Origin: Pseudomonas nabeulensis
GTDB taxonomy: Bacteria > Pseudomonadota > Gammaproteobacteria > Pseudomonadales > Pseudomonadaceae
Length of the DNA: 64,000 nt
Assembly (NCBI RefSeq): GCF_004682045.1
Contig: NZ_QUZT01000028.1
Span: forward strand, 1-64,000
Direction of reading: 5' to 3'
Part shown: positions 37,059 to 46,674 of the stretch, piece by piece
Numbering within the stretch: position 1 is the stretch's first letter
How the letters are laid out: every line of letters begins with the position of its first letter
The notes under the pieces: model-generated
Told to the model about the DNA's origin: nothing
Seen by the model: the letters and a program-made list of their open reading frames with translations, nothing else
The model's database searches: none
Program-made: the position numbers and the translations under genes

Positions 37059-38450
37059 TCACACAATGCCGGTGGCGTAGAAAGTACCGATCACCACGAA
37101 CACCGCAAGGGTCTTGATGATCGTGATGCCGAAAATGTCCTTGTAGGCTTCGCGGTGGGTCAGGCCGGTGACCGCCAGCAGCGTGATCACCGCGCCGTTG
37201 TGGGGCAGGGTGTCCATGCCGCCACTGGCCATGGCCGCGACGCGGTGCAGCACGTCAAGGGGGATATTGGCCGCATGGGCCGCCGAAATAAAGCTTTCGG
37301 ACATGGCCGCCAGGGCGATGCTCATGCCGCCCGAGGCAGAACCGGTGATGCCGGCCAGCAGGGTCACGGTAATCGCTTCGTTGACCAGCGGGTTGGGGAT
37401 GCCCTTGAGCCAGTCCGCCAGCACCAGAAAGCCCGGAAGAGACGCGATCACCGCACCAAAACCGTATTCCGACGCGGTGTTCATCGCCGCCAGCAACGCG
37501 CCGCTGACCGCGCTTTTGCTGCCTTCGGCGAGCTTGCTCTTGATTGCCGACCAGCCAAACACCAGTACCATGACAATGCCCACCAGCAATGCCGCCTGCA
37601 CCGCCCAGATGGCGGTGAGCTTGGCGATTTCGGTGGTGACCGGCGCGCTCATGCCCGGCAGGCTGAGGCTGTGGGTCTTGCCGTACCACTGCGGAATCCA
37701 GTGGGTGAACAGCAGGTTCATCACGCCCACCAGAATCAACGGCGACAGCGCGATCCAGGGGTTGGGCAGGGCCAGGTTGTCCGCCGTTTCCGGCTCGTTG
37801 CGCAACTCGGTGCCATAGCCTTCACCCGCCCGCTGCGCCTTGTTGCGCTGGCGCGCCAGGTACAGCATGCCGGTGCAGAACACAAAGATCGTGCCGATCA
37901 GCCCCAGCCACGGCGCGGCCCAGGCAGTGGTGTTGAAAAAGGTGCTGGGCATGATGTTCTGGATCTGCGGCGTGCCGGGCAGGGCGTCCATGGTGAACGA
38001 GAACGCACCCAGGGCGATGGTTGCCGGGATCAGGCGCTTGGGAATATTGCTCTGGCGAAACATCTCGGCGGCGAACGGGTACACCGCAAACACCACCACA
38101 AACAGCGACACGCCGCCGTAGGTGAGCAGAGCGCAGACCAACACGATCACTAGCATCGCCTGGCGAGTGCCGAGCAGGCGGATCGCGGCGGCCACAATCG
38201 AACGGGAAAAGCCCGATAGCTCAATCAGCTTGCCGAACACTGCACCGAGCAGGAACACCGGGAAATACAGTTTGATAAAGCCGACCATCTTTTCCATAAA
38301 CACCCCGGTAAAGGCAGGGGCGACGGCGGACGGGTCGGTGAGCAGCACCGCGCCGAGGGCGGCGATGGGGGCAAACAGGATAACGCTATAGCCACGGTAG
38401 GCAGCCAGCATCAGCAGCGCCAGGGCTGCCAGGGCGATGATTACACTCAT
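37059..38450 (-). CDS. GntP-family permease, probable 3-hydroxybutyrate importer
   Basis: A 463-aa inner-membrane transporter with about 12 helices. The opening LALLMLAAYRGYSVILFAPIAALGAVLLTDPS and the segment GGMDTLPHNGAVITLLAVTGLTH are GntP/YdfJ-type marks. GntP members import gluconate or other hydroxy acids. Placement directly before bdhA and behind a sigma-54 promoter points to 3-hydroxybutyrate. GGAG precedes the ATG. Confidence 0.88.
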   Translation of the reverse strand: MSVIIALAALALLMLAAYRGYSVILFAPIAALGAVLLTDPSAVAPAFTGVFMEKMVGFIKLYFPVFLLGAVFGKLIELSGFSRSIVAAAIRLLGTRQAMLVIVLVCALLTYGGVSLFVVVFAVYPFAAEMFRQSNIPKRLIPATIALGAFSFTMDALPGTPQIQNIMPSTFFNTTAWAAPWLGLIGTIFVFCTGMLYLARQRNKAQRAGEGYGTELRNEPETADNLALPNPWIALSPLILVGVMNLLFTHWIPQWYGKTHSLSLPGMSAPVTTEIAKLTAIWAVQAALLVGIVMVLVFGWSAIKSKLAEGSKSAVSGALLAAMNTASEYGFGAVIASLPGFLVLADWLKGIPNPLVNEAITVTLLAGITGSASGGMSIALAAMSESFISAAHAANIPLDVLHRVAAMASGGMDTLPHNGAVITLLAVTGLTHREAYKDIFGITIIKTLAVFVVIGTFYATGIV

Positions 38451-38508
38451 GGAGTGTCTCCAGATCGGATTGTTATTGTTGTGGGGTGTTGCTGTAGGAA
38501 GGGGCTAT

Positions 38509-38524
38509 AGCGAGATGTGTGCCA
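38509..38524 (-). promoter_or_regulatory. Sigma-54 (RpoN) -24/-12 promoter of the hydroxybutyrate operon
   Basis: Read on the minus strand the site is TGGCACACATCTCGCT. It has the invariant GG at -24 and GC at -12 with exact spacing, and matches TGGCAC-N5-TTGC except for one base in the -12 box. The transcription start would be about 50 bp before the permease ATG. A sigma-54-dependent activator gene lies just upstream. Confidence 0.75.
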
Positions 38525-38555
38525 AATCACTAACTTATTGAAATAAAAGGTTTTT

Positions 38556-38582
38556 TTTCGAAGTTTAAATCTGAATTTCGAA
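38556..38582. promoter_or_regulatory. Candidate upstream activator sites (paired TTTCGAA)
   Basis: TTTCGAA occurs at 38556-38562 and again at 38576-38582, 20 bp apart (about two helical turns). They start about 30 bp upstream of the -24 element. Each contains the palindrome TTCGAA. Spacing and position fit a dimeric enhancer-binding protein, but the site is inferred only from this one region. Confidence 0.35.
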
Positions 38583-38615
38583 TGGTGTCTCTATCTCGAG
38601 ACAAATGAGGGCAAA

Positions 38616-38705
38616 TGTGGGAGGGGGCTTGCCCCCGATAGCAGTGTGTCAGCTGTCCCATGTGCCAACTGACACTCCCTCATCGGGGGCAAGCCCCCTC
38701 CCACA
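38616..38705. repeat. REPIN (head-to-head REP pair)
   Basis: Standard arms and spacer (CAACTGACACTCCCTCATC). It lies between the activator gene's stop and the sigma-54 promoter region, insulating one from the other. Confidence 0.9.
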
Positions 38706-38738
38706 TTAGAGTGTCTTGTTTTTGAGAGTTGAGTCTCC

Positions 38739-40139
38739 TTAAAGAGACTGGGCGATGCCCAACGCCACCATCTTCTTGTACAACGTCGACCGCCCCAGCC
38801 CCAACCGCTTGGCCGCTTCCACCACATTCCCCTCGCAGGCACTCAGCGCCGCTGCAATGACCTGCCGATCAAACCGCTCCCGCGCCGCACTGAAATGCTC
38901 CCCTTCAAACGACGCCACGGCATTGCGCTCCACAGGCGTAAATGTGCCGATGGCGGCGCGCAGGTCCTGGGCATTCAACACCAGGTCATCACTCAACAAC
39001 GCCGCCCGCTCCAGCACATTGCGCAGCTCACGAATATTCCCCGGCCATGCATGCTGTGCCAGCAACGCCAGGGCTTCACGGTCCAGCTCATGCTGGCTGC
39101 GCAGTTCCTCCAGAATCGCTTCGCTCAGCGCCGGAATATCGTCCAGCCGCTCGCGCAACGGCGGGACCTGGATCGGCAGCACATTTAGCCGGTAATACAA
39201 ATCCGCGCGAAACTCGCCGCGCTTGATCGCCGCTTCCAGGTCCATCGACGTGGCGGCAATCACGCGCACATCGCTGTGCAGCATTTCGTTGGAGCCCACC
39301 GGCTCGAATTCCTTTTCCTGCAACACCCGCAGCAATTTGCTTTGCAGCGGCAGGGGCATATCGCCGATTTCATCGAGGAATAGCGTGCCGCCCTGGGCAA
39401 TCTGAAACTTGCCGGGACGGCCCTTGCGGTCGGCGCCGGTAAACGCGCCCGGTGCGGTGCCGAAAAACTCTGCTTCCAGCAGGTCGGCGGGAATCGCCGC
39501 ACTGTTGATGCTGACAAACGCCTTGTGCGCGCGGTTTGACGCGCCGTGAATCGCCTGGGCCAGCAACTCCTTGCCGGTGCCGGTTTCCCCCAGCAGCAAC
39601 ACCGGCGAGTCGGCGCTGGCACTGCGCCGTGCGCGGCGTTTTACTTCGAGGCTGGCAGCGCTGGTGCCGATAAAGTGCGCGAAGTTGTACTTGCTCTGGC
39701 GTGAGCGCAACAACGAACGGGTCGAGGCCAACTCCTGCTGCATGCTCAGGTAGCGTTCGATCAACGGCGACAGGTTGCGCAGCTCATCAAACAGCGCAAA
39801 GCCGATGGCGCCGATCACCGCGCCGGCATCGTCGTGGATCGGCAGGCGCATCACCACCAACGGGCCTTTGGGCGTGTCCTGAATATCCAGCAGGATCGGC
39901 TGATCATTGCGCACCACTTGGCGCAACAGGCTGTTGGCGATCACCTGTTCGCACGGCTGGCCGATGGCTTCGTCGGCGCTTTTCAGGCCGAAACGCTTGG
40001 CGTAGCGCTCGTTCATCCACACGATGTTCGCGTCGCGGTCGACAATCACCGTGCCTTCGCTGGACTGCTCGATGATCTCGAACAGCGACTGGATCGCGAG
40101 GCCGCGAACCTGTTGGTAATCCGTGAGGCGGGTACTCAT
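38739..40139 (-). CDS. hbcR: Sigma-54-dependent activator, HbcR-like
   Basis: A 466-aa enhancer-binding protein. The PAS sensor domain spans about 15-125 (GTVIVDRDANIVWMNERYAKRFG). The AAA+ domain has Walker A GETGTGK (184-190), the sigma-54 contact GAFTGA (231-236) and GTLFLDEIGDM. The C-terminal Fis-type helix-turn-helix is ACEGNVVEAAKRLGLGRSTLYKKM. P. aeruginosa HbcR (PA2005) activates 3-hydroxybutyrate genes with RpoN; this gene directly precedes such an operon with a sigma-54 promoter. Its ATG overlaps the stop of yejF (ATGA), so it is translationally coupled to the peptide-transporter operon. Confidence 0.87.
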   Translation of the reverse strand: MSTRLTDYQQVRGLAIQSLFEIIEQSSEGTVIVDRDANIVWMNERYAKRFGLKSADEAIGQPCEQVIANSLLRQVVRNDQPILLDIQDTPKGPLVVMRLPIHDDAGAVIGAIGFALFDELRNLSPLIERYLSMQQELASTRSLLRSRQSKYNFAHFIGTSAASLEVKRRARRSASADSPVLLLGETGTGKELLAQAIHGASNRAHKAFVSINSAAIPADLLEAEFFGTAPGAFTGADRKGRPGKFQIAQGGTLFLDEIGDMPLPLQSKLLRVLQEKEFEPVGSNEMLHSDVRVIAATSMDLEAAIKRGEFRADLYYRLNVLPIQVPPLRERLDDIPALSEAILEELRSQHELDREALALLAQHAWPGNIRELRNVLERAALLSDDLVLNAQDLRAAIGTFTPVERNAVASFEGEHFSAARERFDRQVIAAALSACEGNVVEAAKRLGLGRSTLYKKMVALGIAQSL

Positions 40140-41725
40140 GTCGACAGCCCGCAGGCCGCCGCCAACAGCTCCTGGGTGTACGGATGCTGCGGCGCATCAA
40201 ACACCTGATGGCTCGCGCCAGCCTCCACCACCTTGCCGTCCTTGATCACCAGCATGTCATGGGCCATGGCCCGTACCACCGCCAGGTCGTGGCTGATAAA
40301 CAGGTAGGTCAGGCCGTACTTCTCTTGCAGCTCACGCAGCAATGCCACCACTTGTTTTTGCACCGTACGGTCCAGGGCCGAGGTGGGTTCGTCCAGCAGC
40401 ATCAGCGCCGGTTTCAGCACCAGCGCGCGGGCGATGGCGATGCGTTGGCGCTGGCCGCCGGAGAATTCATGGGGGTAGCGGTGGCGCGTTTCTGGGTCGA
40501 GGCCCACATCCTTGAGCACCTGCACCACTTGTGCGTCGCGCTCGGCCAGGCTGCACGGCGCATGCACCTCCAGGCCTTCGCTGATGATCTGCTCCACGGT
40601 CATGCGCGGGCTGAGGCTGCCGTAAGGGTCTTGAAACACCACTTGCATCTGTTTGCGCCACGGGCGCATTTGCTGATGATTGAGCGGGTCGAGGGCTTCA
40701 CCCTGGAAGCGAATGCTGCCGGTGGAGTCCAGCAGGCGCAGGATCGCCTGGCCCAGCGTGGACTTGCCCGAGCCGGACTCGCCGACGATGCCCAAGGTCT
40801 TGCCGCGCTGCACGCTGAGGCTGATGCCATCCACGGCGCGCAAGTAGGTCTTGCGCTGGAACAGGCCACCGCCGAGGGGGAATTGCACGGTCAGGTCATC
40901 CACTTGCAACACCGTCTCGCGTTCATCGCTGCACAACGCATCGCCCGCGGGCTCTGCGTCCAGCAACAGGCGGCTGTAGGGATGTTGCGGCGCGTTGAAC
41001 AGGGTCTGGCAATCGGCCTGTTCGACGATCTCACCGGCCTTCATCACGCACACGCGCTGGGCAATGCTGCGCACCAGGTTGAGGTCATGGCTGATCAGCA
41101 ACAATGACATGCCCAGGCGTTGTTGCAGGGACTTGAGCAGCAGCAGGATCTTGCGCTGCACGGTCACATCCAGCGCCGTGGTGGGTTCGTCGGCGATCAG
41201 CAGTTCCGGCTCGCAGGCCAGGGCGATGGCGATCATCACGCGCTGGCGTTGCCCGCCGGACAGTTGGTGGGGGTAGGCCTTGAGGCGTTTTTCGGGATGC
41301 TGGATGCCCACCAGGTCCAACAACTCCAGGATCCTCGCTTGCGCGGCCTTGCCTCCCAGGCCCTTGTGCAGCAGCAGGGTTTCGCCGATCTGCTTTTCGA
41401 TGCTGTGCAGCGGGTTCAAGGAGGTCATGGGCTCCTGGAAGATCATTGCGATGCGGTCGCCGCGCAGTTTTTGCAAGGTGGATGCCGAGGCGCCCACCAA
41501 CTCCTGGCCACGGTAACGAATGGACCCCGTGGTTTGAGTGCCAGCCTCGGGCAGCAGTTGCAGGATCGAGTGGGCGGTCACCGACTTGCCCGAGCCCGAC
41601 TCGCCCACCAGTGCCAGGCATTCGCCGGGGCGTACATCCAGACTGAGAGTGCGCACCACGGTCTGGCCGCTGAAAGCGACGCTGAGGTCGCGAATTTCGA
41701 TCAGGTTCATCTCGCCGTCACTCAT
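40136..41725 (-). CDS. yejF: YejF-like dual ATPase of a peptide ABC transporter (copy 1)
   Basis: A 529-aa fusion of two ATPase domains. The first has [29 protein letters not shown] and [12 protein letters not shown]. The second has [29 protein letters not shown] and [12 protein letters not shown]. Both look competent. The start at 41725 overlaps the yejE stop (ATGA); another ATG at 41710 has a slightly better ribosome site and might be used. It energises uptake of oligopeptides; E. coli YejABEF imports microcin C. Confidence 0.9.
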   Translation of the reverse strand: MSDGEMNLIEIRDLSVAFSGQTVVRTLSLDVRPGECLALVGESGSGKSVTAHSILQLLPEAGTQTTGSIRYRGQELVGASASTLQKLRGDRIAMIFQEPMTSLNPLHSIEKQIGETLLLHKGLGGKAAQARILELLDLVGIQHPEKRLKAYPHQLSGGQRQRVMIAIALACEPELLIADEPTTALDVTVQRKILLLLKSLQQRLGMSLLLISHDLNLVRSIAQRVCVMKAGEIVEQADCQTLFNAPQHPYSRLLLDAEPAGDALCSDERETVLQVDDLTVQFPLGGGLFQRKTYLRAVDGISLSVQRGKTLGIVGESGSGKSTLGQAILRLLDSTGSIRFQGEALDPLNHQQMRPWRKQMQVVFQDPYGSLSPRMTVEQIISEGLEVHAPCSLAERDAQVVQVLKDVGLDPETRHRYPHEFSGGQRQRIAIARALVLKPALMLLDEPTSALDRTVQKQVVALLRELQEKYGLTYLFISHDLAVVRAMAHDMLVIKDGKVVEAGASHQVFDAPQHPYTQELLAAACGLST

Positions 41726-42744
41726 GAGCGTGGGTCGAAGGCATCACGCAATGCCTCGCCGATAAAGACCAGCAGCGACAGGATCAGCGCCAGTGTGAAA
41801 AACGCCGTCAGCCCCAGCCACGGCGCTTGCAGGTTCTGCTTGCCCTGGGCGATCAGTTCGCCCAGGGACGCGCTGCCTGCGGGCATGCCGAAGCCAAGGA
41901 AGTCCAGGGCGCTCAAGGTGGAAATCGCACCGGTCAGGATAAATGGCAGGTAGCTCAAGGTGGCGGTCATGGCGTTGGGCAGGATATGCCGGCGGATGAT
42001 CTTGCCGTCGCCCAAACCCAGGGCCCGTGCGGCCTTGACGTATTCCAGGTTGCGCCCTCGGAGAAACTCGGCGCGCACCACGTCCACCAGGGCCAGCCAG
42101 GAAAACAGCGCCATGATCCCCAGCAACCACCAGAAATTCGGCTCGACAAACCCCGACAGGATGATCAGCAGGTACAGCACCGGCAGCCCCGACCACACCT
42201 CCAGCACGCGCTGGCCGATCAGGTCGACCCAGCCGCCGTAGTAGCCCTGCAACGCGCCCGCCGCAATGCCGATCGCCGCGCTGATGGCGGTGAGCGCCAG
42301 GGCAAACAGGATCGACACCCGCGCGCCAAAGATCACCCGTGCCAACACATCCCGCGACTGGTCATCGGTGCCCAGCCAGTTCACCGCCGAGGGCGGGCTG
42401 GGGGCAGGGCGGGTCAGTTCGTAGTTGGGTGTGTCTTCACTGAACGGGATTGGCGGAAACAGCATCCAGCCGCCGTCCTGCTTGATCAGCTTTTGCACGT
42501 AGTCACTGCGGTAGTCGGCCTGGAACGGCAGCTGACCACCGAATTGCTGCTCGGTGTAGCGCTTGAACACCGGGAAATACAGCTCGTTCTTGAAGCTCAG
42601 CACCAGAGGTTTGTCATTGGCGATCAATTCGCCGCCGAGGGTCAGGATAAACAGGCCAATAAACAGCCACAGTGACCACCAGCCGCGCCGGTTCTTCTTG
42701 AACCGTTCGAAACGTCGACGGGCTACAGGGGACAGATTAAGCAT
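41722..42744 (-). CDS. yejE: YejE-like ABC permease (copy 1)
   Basis: A 340-aa inner-membrane DppC-type permease with an N-terminal OppC_N segment (RRFERFKKNRRGWWSLWLF). It has about six helices and the loop GRNLEYVKAARALGLGDGKIIRRHILPNAM. Its start overlaps the stop of yejB by one base and its end overlaps yejF, so it is part of one operon. Confidence 0.93.
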   Translation of the reverse strand: MLNLSPVARRRFERFKKNRRGWWSLWLFIGLFILTLGGELIANDKPLVLSFKNELYFPVFKRYTEQQFGGQLPFQADYRSDYVQKLIKQDGGWMLFPPIPFSEDTPNYELTRPAPSPPSAVNWLGTDDQSRDVLARVIFGARVSILFALALTAISAAIGIAAGALQGYYGGWVDLIGQRVLEVWSGLPVLYLLIILSGFVEPNFWWLLGIMALFSWLALVDVVRAEFLRGRNLEYVKAARALGLGDGKIIRRHILPNAMTATLSYLPFILTGAISTLSALDFLGFGMPAGSASLGELIAQGKQNLQAPWLGLTAFFTLALILSLLVFIGEALRDAFDPRS

Positions 42745-43805
42745 CAGGCGTTCCTCGCGGCGAAGTCGATACGCGGGTCCACCAGGGTGTAGCAGAGGTC
42801 ACCGATAAGTTTTATCAAGAGGCCGAAGAGCGTGAAGATAAACAGCGAACCGAACACCACCGGGTAATCCCGGGACAGCGCGGCTTCGTAACTCATGCGG
42901 CCCAGGCCGTCGAGGGAGAAGATCACCTCGATCAGCAGGGAACCGGCAAAGAACACCGCGATAAACGCCTGGGGGATGCCGGAGATCACCAGCAACATGG
43001 CGTTGCGAAACACGTGGCCGTATAGCACCCGTCTTTCACTCAGGCCTTTGGCGCGGGCGGTCACCACGTACTGGCGCGTGATTTCATTGAGGAACGAGTT
43101 TTTGGTGAGGATGGTCAAGGTGGCGAAGCCGCCGATCACCAGCGACGACACCGGCAGGACCAGATGCCAGAAGTAGTCGGCGATCTTGCCCACGGTGCTC
43201 AGCTCGTCGAAGTTCTCCGAGACCAGGCCGCGCACCGGGAACCAGTTCAGCGAAGTGCCCCCGGCGAAGACCACGATCAGGAACATCGCAAACAGAAATG
43301 CCGGCATCGCATAGCCGATGACGATGGCGGTGCTGCTCCACACATCAAAGCTGCTGCCGTGACGCACCGCCTTGCGAATCCCCAGGGGGATCGACACCAG
43401 GTAGGTGATCAGCGTGGCCCACAGACCAAGGGAAATGGTGACCGGCATTTTTTCGAGGATCAGGTCGATCACGGTCTTGCCGCGAAAGAAGCTGTTGCCG
43501 AAGTCCAACTGGGCATAGTTCTTGAGCATCAGCCACAGACGTTCCGGGGCGGGCTTGTCGAAGCCGTATTGCTTTTCGATGTCCTTGATCAGCTTCGGGT
43601 CCAGGCCACGGCTGGCACGGGAGCCGGTGCTGGGGCCTTCGCCACCGGAACCACCGATACCGCCGCCGCCGACGCCTTGCAGGTGGGCGATAGCCTGTTC
43701 CACCGGGCCACCCGGTGCGGCTTGGACGATCACGAAGTTCACCAAGAGGATGATCACCAGCGTCGGGATGATCAGCAGCAGGCGCCGCACGATATAAGCA
43801 AACAT
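42744..43805 (-). CDS. yejB: YejB-like ABC permease (copy 1)
   Basis: A 353-aa DppB-type permease: [36 protein letters not shown] at the N-terminus and the EAA-type loop [22 protein letters not shown] Gly/Ser-rich insert ([14 protein letters not shown], about residues 48-61) lies in the first periplasmic loop. The start at 43805 overlaps the stop of yejA (ATGA); the longer frame from 43868 was rejected. Confidence 0.92.
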   Translation of the reverse strand: MFAYIVRRLLLIIPTLVIILLVNFVIVQAAPGGPVEQAIAHLQGVGGGGIGGSGGEGPSTGSRASRGLDPKLIKDIEKQYGFDKPAPERLWLMLKNYAQLDFGNSFFRGKTVIDLILEKMPVTISLGLWATLITYLVSIPLGIRKAVRHGSSFDVWSSTAIVIGYAMPAFLFAMFLIVVFAGGTSLNWFPVRGLVSENFDELSTVGKIADYFWHLVLPVSSLVIGGFATLTILTKNSFLNEITRQYVVTARAKGLSERRVLYGHVFRNAMLLVISGIPQAFIAVFFAGSLLIEVIFSLDGLGRMSYEAALSRDYPVVFGSLFIFTLFGLLIKLIGDLCYTLVDPRIDFAARNA

Positions 43806-45652
43806 CAGTGGCTCCCTGTGCGTTGTTTCATCTGTTCGTTGGTCAGCGGCGTGGGGCTGATCTCCCACCAGGTTTCCAGGGCTTCATCGTTCTTCGCCTC
43901 GATGGCGGGCCGGCCGAAGCGGTTCCACCACGCGGCGGAGGTGCCCGGTGGGTAGAAGTTTGGAATCCACAGGTAGCTCCATTGCAGCACGCGGTCCAGG
44001 GCGTGGGCGTAGGTGAGCATCTGCGCCTGGGTGTCGGCCTTGACCAGGCCTTTGATCAGGCTGTCGACGGCCGGGTCCTGGAGCACCATGTAGTTGTTGG
44101 CGCCGGGGTCAAAGGCGGCGTCCGAGCCGAAGTAGTTGTACAGCTCCATCCCCGGAGACGTGCTGACCGGAAAGCCAATGACGATCATGTCGTAGTCGCG
44201 GGCCATGATCCGGTTCACGTACTGGGAGGAGTCGATGCGGCGGATATTCAGGGTGATGCCGATCTGCGCCAGGTTGCGCTTGTACGGCAGCAACAGGCGC
44301 TCCATGCCGGCTTGGGCATTGAGGAAGGTGAATTCCAGCGGCTCGCCTTCGGCGTTGACCAGTTTGTCGCCCTTGGGTGTCCAGCCGGCTTGTTCCAGCA
44401 GGGCCAGGGCCTGCAATTGCTTGTCGCGGATCATGCCGCTGCCGTCGGTTACCGGGGCCTTGAACACCTGGGTGAACACTTCGTCGGGCACTTGGCCGCG
44501 CAATGGTTCAAGAATCGCCAATTCCTCTTGGGTCGGCAGTTGGCTGGCGGCCAGGGGACTGTTGGAGAAAAAGCTCTGTTGGCGGATGTACATATTGCGC
44601 ATCATCTGCCGGTTGGCCCATTCGAAGTCCCACAGCATCGCCAGGGCCTGGCGCACGCGGCGGTCCTTGAACATCGGTTTTTGCACGTTGAACACATAAC
44701 CCTGGGCCGGTTGCGGCATCTCCTTGGCCAAATGCGCACGTTGCAGGCGGCCATCATCGAGGGCCGGGCCGTTGTAGCCGATGGAATAACCGGTGGCGGA
44801 AAACTCGCGGTTGAAGTCGTAGGCGCCGCCACGCAGCACCTGGCGCGCCACTTCGGTGTCGCCGAAATACTCCAGGCTCAGCTGGTTGAAGTTGTACAGG
44901 CCACGGCTGACGGGCAGGTCCTTGCCCCACCAATCCGGATCGCGGGTGAAGGTAATGGTGCTGCCGGAGTCGATCTTGCTGATTTTGTAAGGGCCGCTGC
45001 CGAGCGGGGCCTCGTAGCCGCCGCCGTTGGCGAAATCGCGGGTTTTCCAGTAGTGCTCGGGGAAGACCGGCAGGGTGGCGATGTCCAGGGGCAGGGTGCG
45101 GTTTTCGTTGCTGGAAAAGTCGAAGCGCACCTGGCGTTCGCCTTCGACCTCGACGTGCTTGACGTCGGCGAACAGGGTGCGAAAACGCAGGCTGCCTTGG
45201 GTCATCAGCAGGTCGAAGCTGTAGCGCACGTCTTCGGCGGTGATGGGCGTGCCGTCGGCAAAACGTGCCTTGGGGTTGAGGTAGAAGCGCAGCGACAGGC
45301 CATCGTCGGCGCGCTCCATCTTCTCCGCGACCAGGCCGTAGACCGTATACGGCTCGTCGAGGGAGCGTTGGGCCAGGGGGGAGTAGAGCCAGCCGTCGAC
45401 CTGGGACACGCCGATGCCTTTGTCGATATACGGCAGCACATGGTCAAAGCGCCCGATCTCGATGGCCGAGCGCTTGAGGCTGCCGCCTTTGGGGGCGTTG
45501 GGATTGGCGTAGTCAAAATGCGTGAAACCGGCAGGGTACTTGGCCGGTTCGCCGTACACCGTCAGGTACGGTTGGGGCGCCGCGATCACGGCGGTACTGG
45601 CCAGCAGCAGGGCCAGGGTAGAGCTAAACAGGGTAGAAAAAGCCAGTCGCAT
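43805..45652 (-). CDS. yejA: YejA-like peptide-binding protein (copy 1)
   Basis: A 615-aa periplasmic family-5 (SBP_bac_5) protein. Signal peptide about 1-24 (cut near VIAAP). The typical YejA segment [25 protein letters not shown] comes early, with [14 protein letters not shown] and [17 protein letters not shown] later. It is the first gene of yejABEF and binds oligopeptides or peptide-nucleotide conjugates for import. Confidence 0.92.
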   Translation of the reverse strand: MRLAFSTLFSSTLALLLASTAVIAAPQPYLTVYGEPAKYPAGFTHFDYANPNAPKGGSLKRSAIEIGRFDHVLPYIDKGIGVSQVDGWLYSPLAQRSLDEPYTVYGLVAEKMERADDGLSLRFYLNPKARFADGTPITAEDVRYSFDLLMTQGSLRFRTLFADVKHVEVEGERQVRFDFSSNENRTLPLDIATLPVFPEHYWKTRDFANGGGYEAPLGSGPYKISKIDSGSTITFTRDPDWWGKDLPVSRGLYNFNQLSLEYFGDTEVARQVLRGGAYDFNREFSATGYSIGYNGPALDDGRLQRAHLAKEMPQPAQGYVFNVQKPMFKDRRVRQALAMLWDFEWANRQMMRNMYIRQQSFFSNSPLAASQLPTQEELAILEPLRGQVPDEVFTQVFKAPVTDGSGMIRDKQLQALALLEQAGWTPKGDKLVNAEGEPLEFTFLNAQAGMERLLLPYKRNLAQIGITLNIRRIDSSQYVNRIMARDYDMIVIGFPVSTSPGMELYNYFGSDAAFDPGANNYMVLQDPAVDSLIKGLVKADTQAQMLTYAHALDRVLQWSYLWIPNFYPPGTSAAWWNRFGRPAIEAKNDEALETWWEISPTPLTNEQMKQRTGSH

Positions 45653-45729
45653 TATCAGCCTTGAACGCCGCGTGTAGAAGAATAGGGGTTTGTACGCTAT
45701 TGGCTTGCACGTCGCCAGTCACCAGATGC

Positions 45730-45759
45730 ACAACGGCCCACCAAAAGGCGGGCCGTTGT
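45730..45759. terminator. Perfect 10-bp hairpin between ppiC and yejA
   Basis: ACAACGGCCC pairs with GGGCCGTTGT across a 10-base loop. It lies 24 bases beyond the stop of the parvulin gene and 78 bases before yejA, both on the minus strand. The U-tract on that strand is poor, so it may be an inefficient terminator or mRNA stabiliser. Confidence 0.6.
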
Positions 45760-45782
45760 TTAAAGCACCAGCGCAGACTGAA

Positions 45783-46064
45783 TCAGTCCTGGCGGCTGGT
45801 GACTTCCAGCAGGTGGTAGCCGAACTGGGTTTTTACCGGGCCTTGCACGGTGTTGACCGGGGCGCTGAATACGACGGTGTCGAATTCCTTGACCATTTGG
45901 CCTGGACCAAACGAACCCAGGTTACCGCCGTCGCGGCTGGATGGGCAGCTGGAGTTGGCTTTGGCGATTTCTGCGAAATCAGCGCCGCCTTCGATTTGGG
46001 CCTTGAGTTCGTTGCACTTGTCTTCAGTGGAAACGAGGATGTGACGGGCGGTGGCTTTGGCCAT
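45783..46064 (-). CDS. ppiC: Parvulin-type peptidyl-prolyl isomerase (second copy)
   Basis: A 93-aa single parvulin domain: ATARHILVSTEDKCNELK, FAEIAKANSSCPSSRDGGNLGSFGPGQMV, GPVKTQFGYHLLEVTSRQD. No signal peptide. The ATG at 46064 has AAGGAG upstream, a stronger site than that of its 91-aa paralogue at 31.6 kb. It is probably monocistronic, ending at the hairpin after it. Confidence 0.93.
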   Translation of the reverse strand: MAKATARHILVSTEDKCNELKAQIEGGADFAEIAKANSSCPSSRDGGNLGSFGPGQMVKEFDTVVFSAPVNTVQGPVKTQFGYHLLEVTSRQD

Positions 46065-46184
46065 GGGAAGTAACTCCTTGAGTGAAAAGGGTGAGCCTAC
46101 CGGATTCAGGCGGTTATTTCCTGGCAAAGTTCCCGTTGGATGTCTGAGTGGCTAACGAGGTGACACAGGGCACGCACATTAAAG

Positions 46185-46547
46185 CTACAGGCGGCGCAGA
46201 AAGGATTTGACGATATGCCGGGTAGCGTCGGTAGTGTCCAGTTGATCCACCGCGCCATACGCCTGCCACTGGCAATCGACGATCTCGTTCAGCGGCCGGG
46301 CATCGGAGATGTTCACCACCGAAGCCTCGAACACATGATGCACGGTGTCGCGCGCCTTCAGCTCCTGCAAATACAGCAAGCCGTCCACGTTCAGTCCGGT
46401 TTCTTCTTGCAGCTCGCGTTCGGCAGCGCCCACCGGACGTTCGTCGCGTTCGACCTTGCCGCCCGGCAAGGCCCATTTTGACCGGGCCTTGCGGACGAAG
46501 AGGATATGCCCCTCGTGTTCACAAATGACTGTTGCACGTATTTTCAT
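46185..46547 (-). CDS. Nudix hydrolase
   Basis: A 120-aa Nudix protein with the box GGKVERDERPVGAAERELQEETGL (GX5EX7REUXEEXGU, about residues 28-50). It cleaves nucleoside diphosphate linkages; the exact substrate is not predictable. The start at 46547 gives the usual MKIRATVICEHEGHILFVRK. A longer frame upstream to 46718 crosses the divergent promoter region and is rejected. It is divergent from a Gfo/Idh/MocA gene. Confidence 0.88.
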   Translation of the reverse strand: MKIRATVICEHEGHILFVRKARSKWALPGGKVERDERPVGAAERELQEETGLNVDGLLYLQELKARDTVHHVFEASVVNISDARPLNEIVDCQWQAYGAVDQLDTTDATRHIVKSFLRRL

Positions 46548-46674
46548 CGTCTGTGCCCCCGCAGTGGGATGAATGTCATAAAAGTGTAATGCAATTGTCA
46601 TGCTAAGCGGTTGTGGCACGGGACGGTCGGTACGTGGATACTGCCCGATTGATGAAAACCCGCGAGGAGAACTG

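Noticed and set aside
38732..38749. AGTCTC/GAGACT hairpin as terminator of the hbcR-like gene
   Set aside because: The stem overlaps the stop codon and is not followed by a T-run on the minus strand. The REPIN beyond it is the likelier transcript end.
43808..45664. 618-codon plus-strand frame
   Set aside because: Exactly antisense to yejA, which has a signal peptide and family-5 binding-protein motifs.
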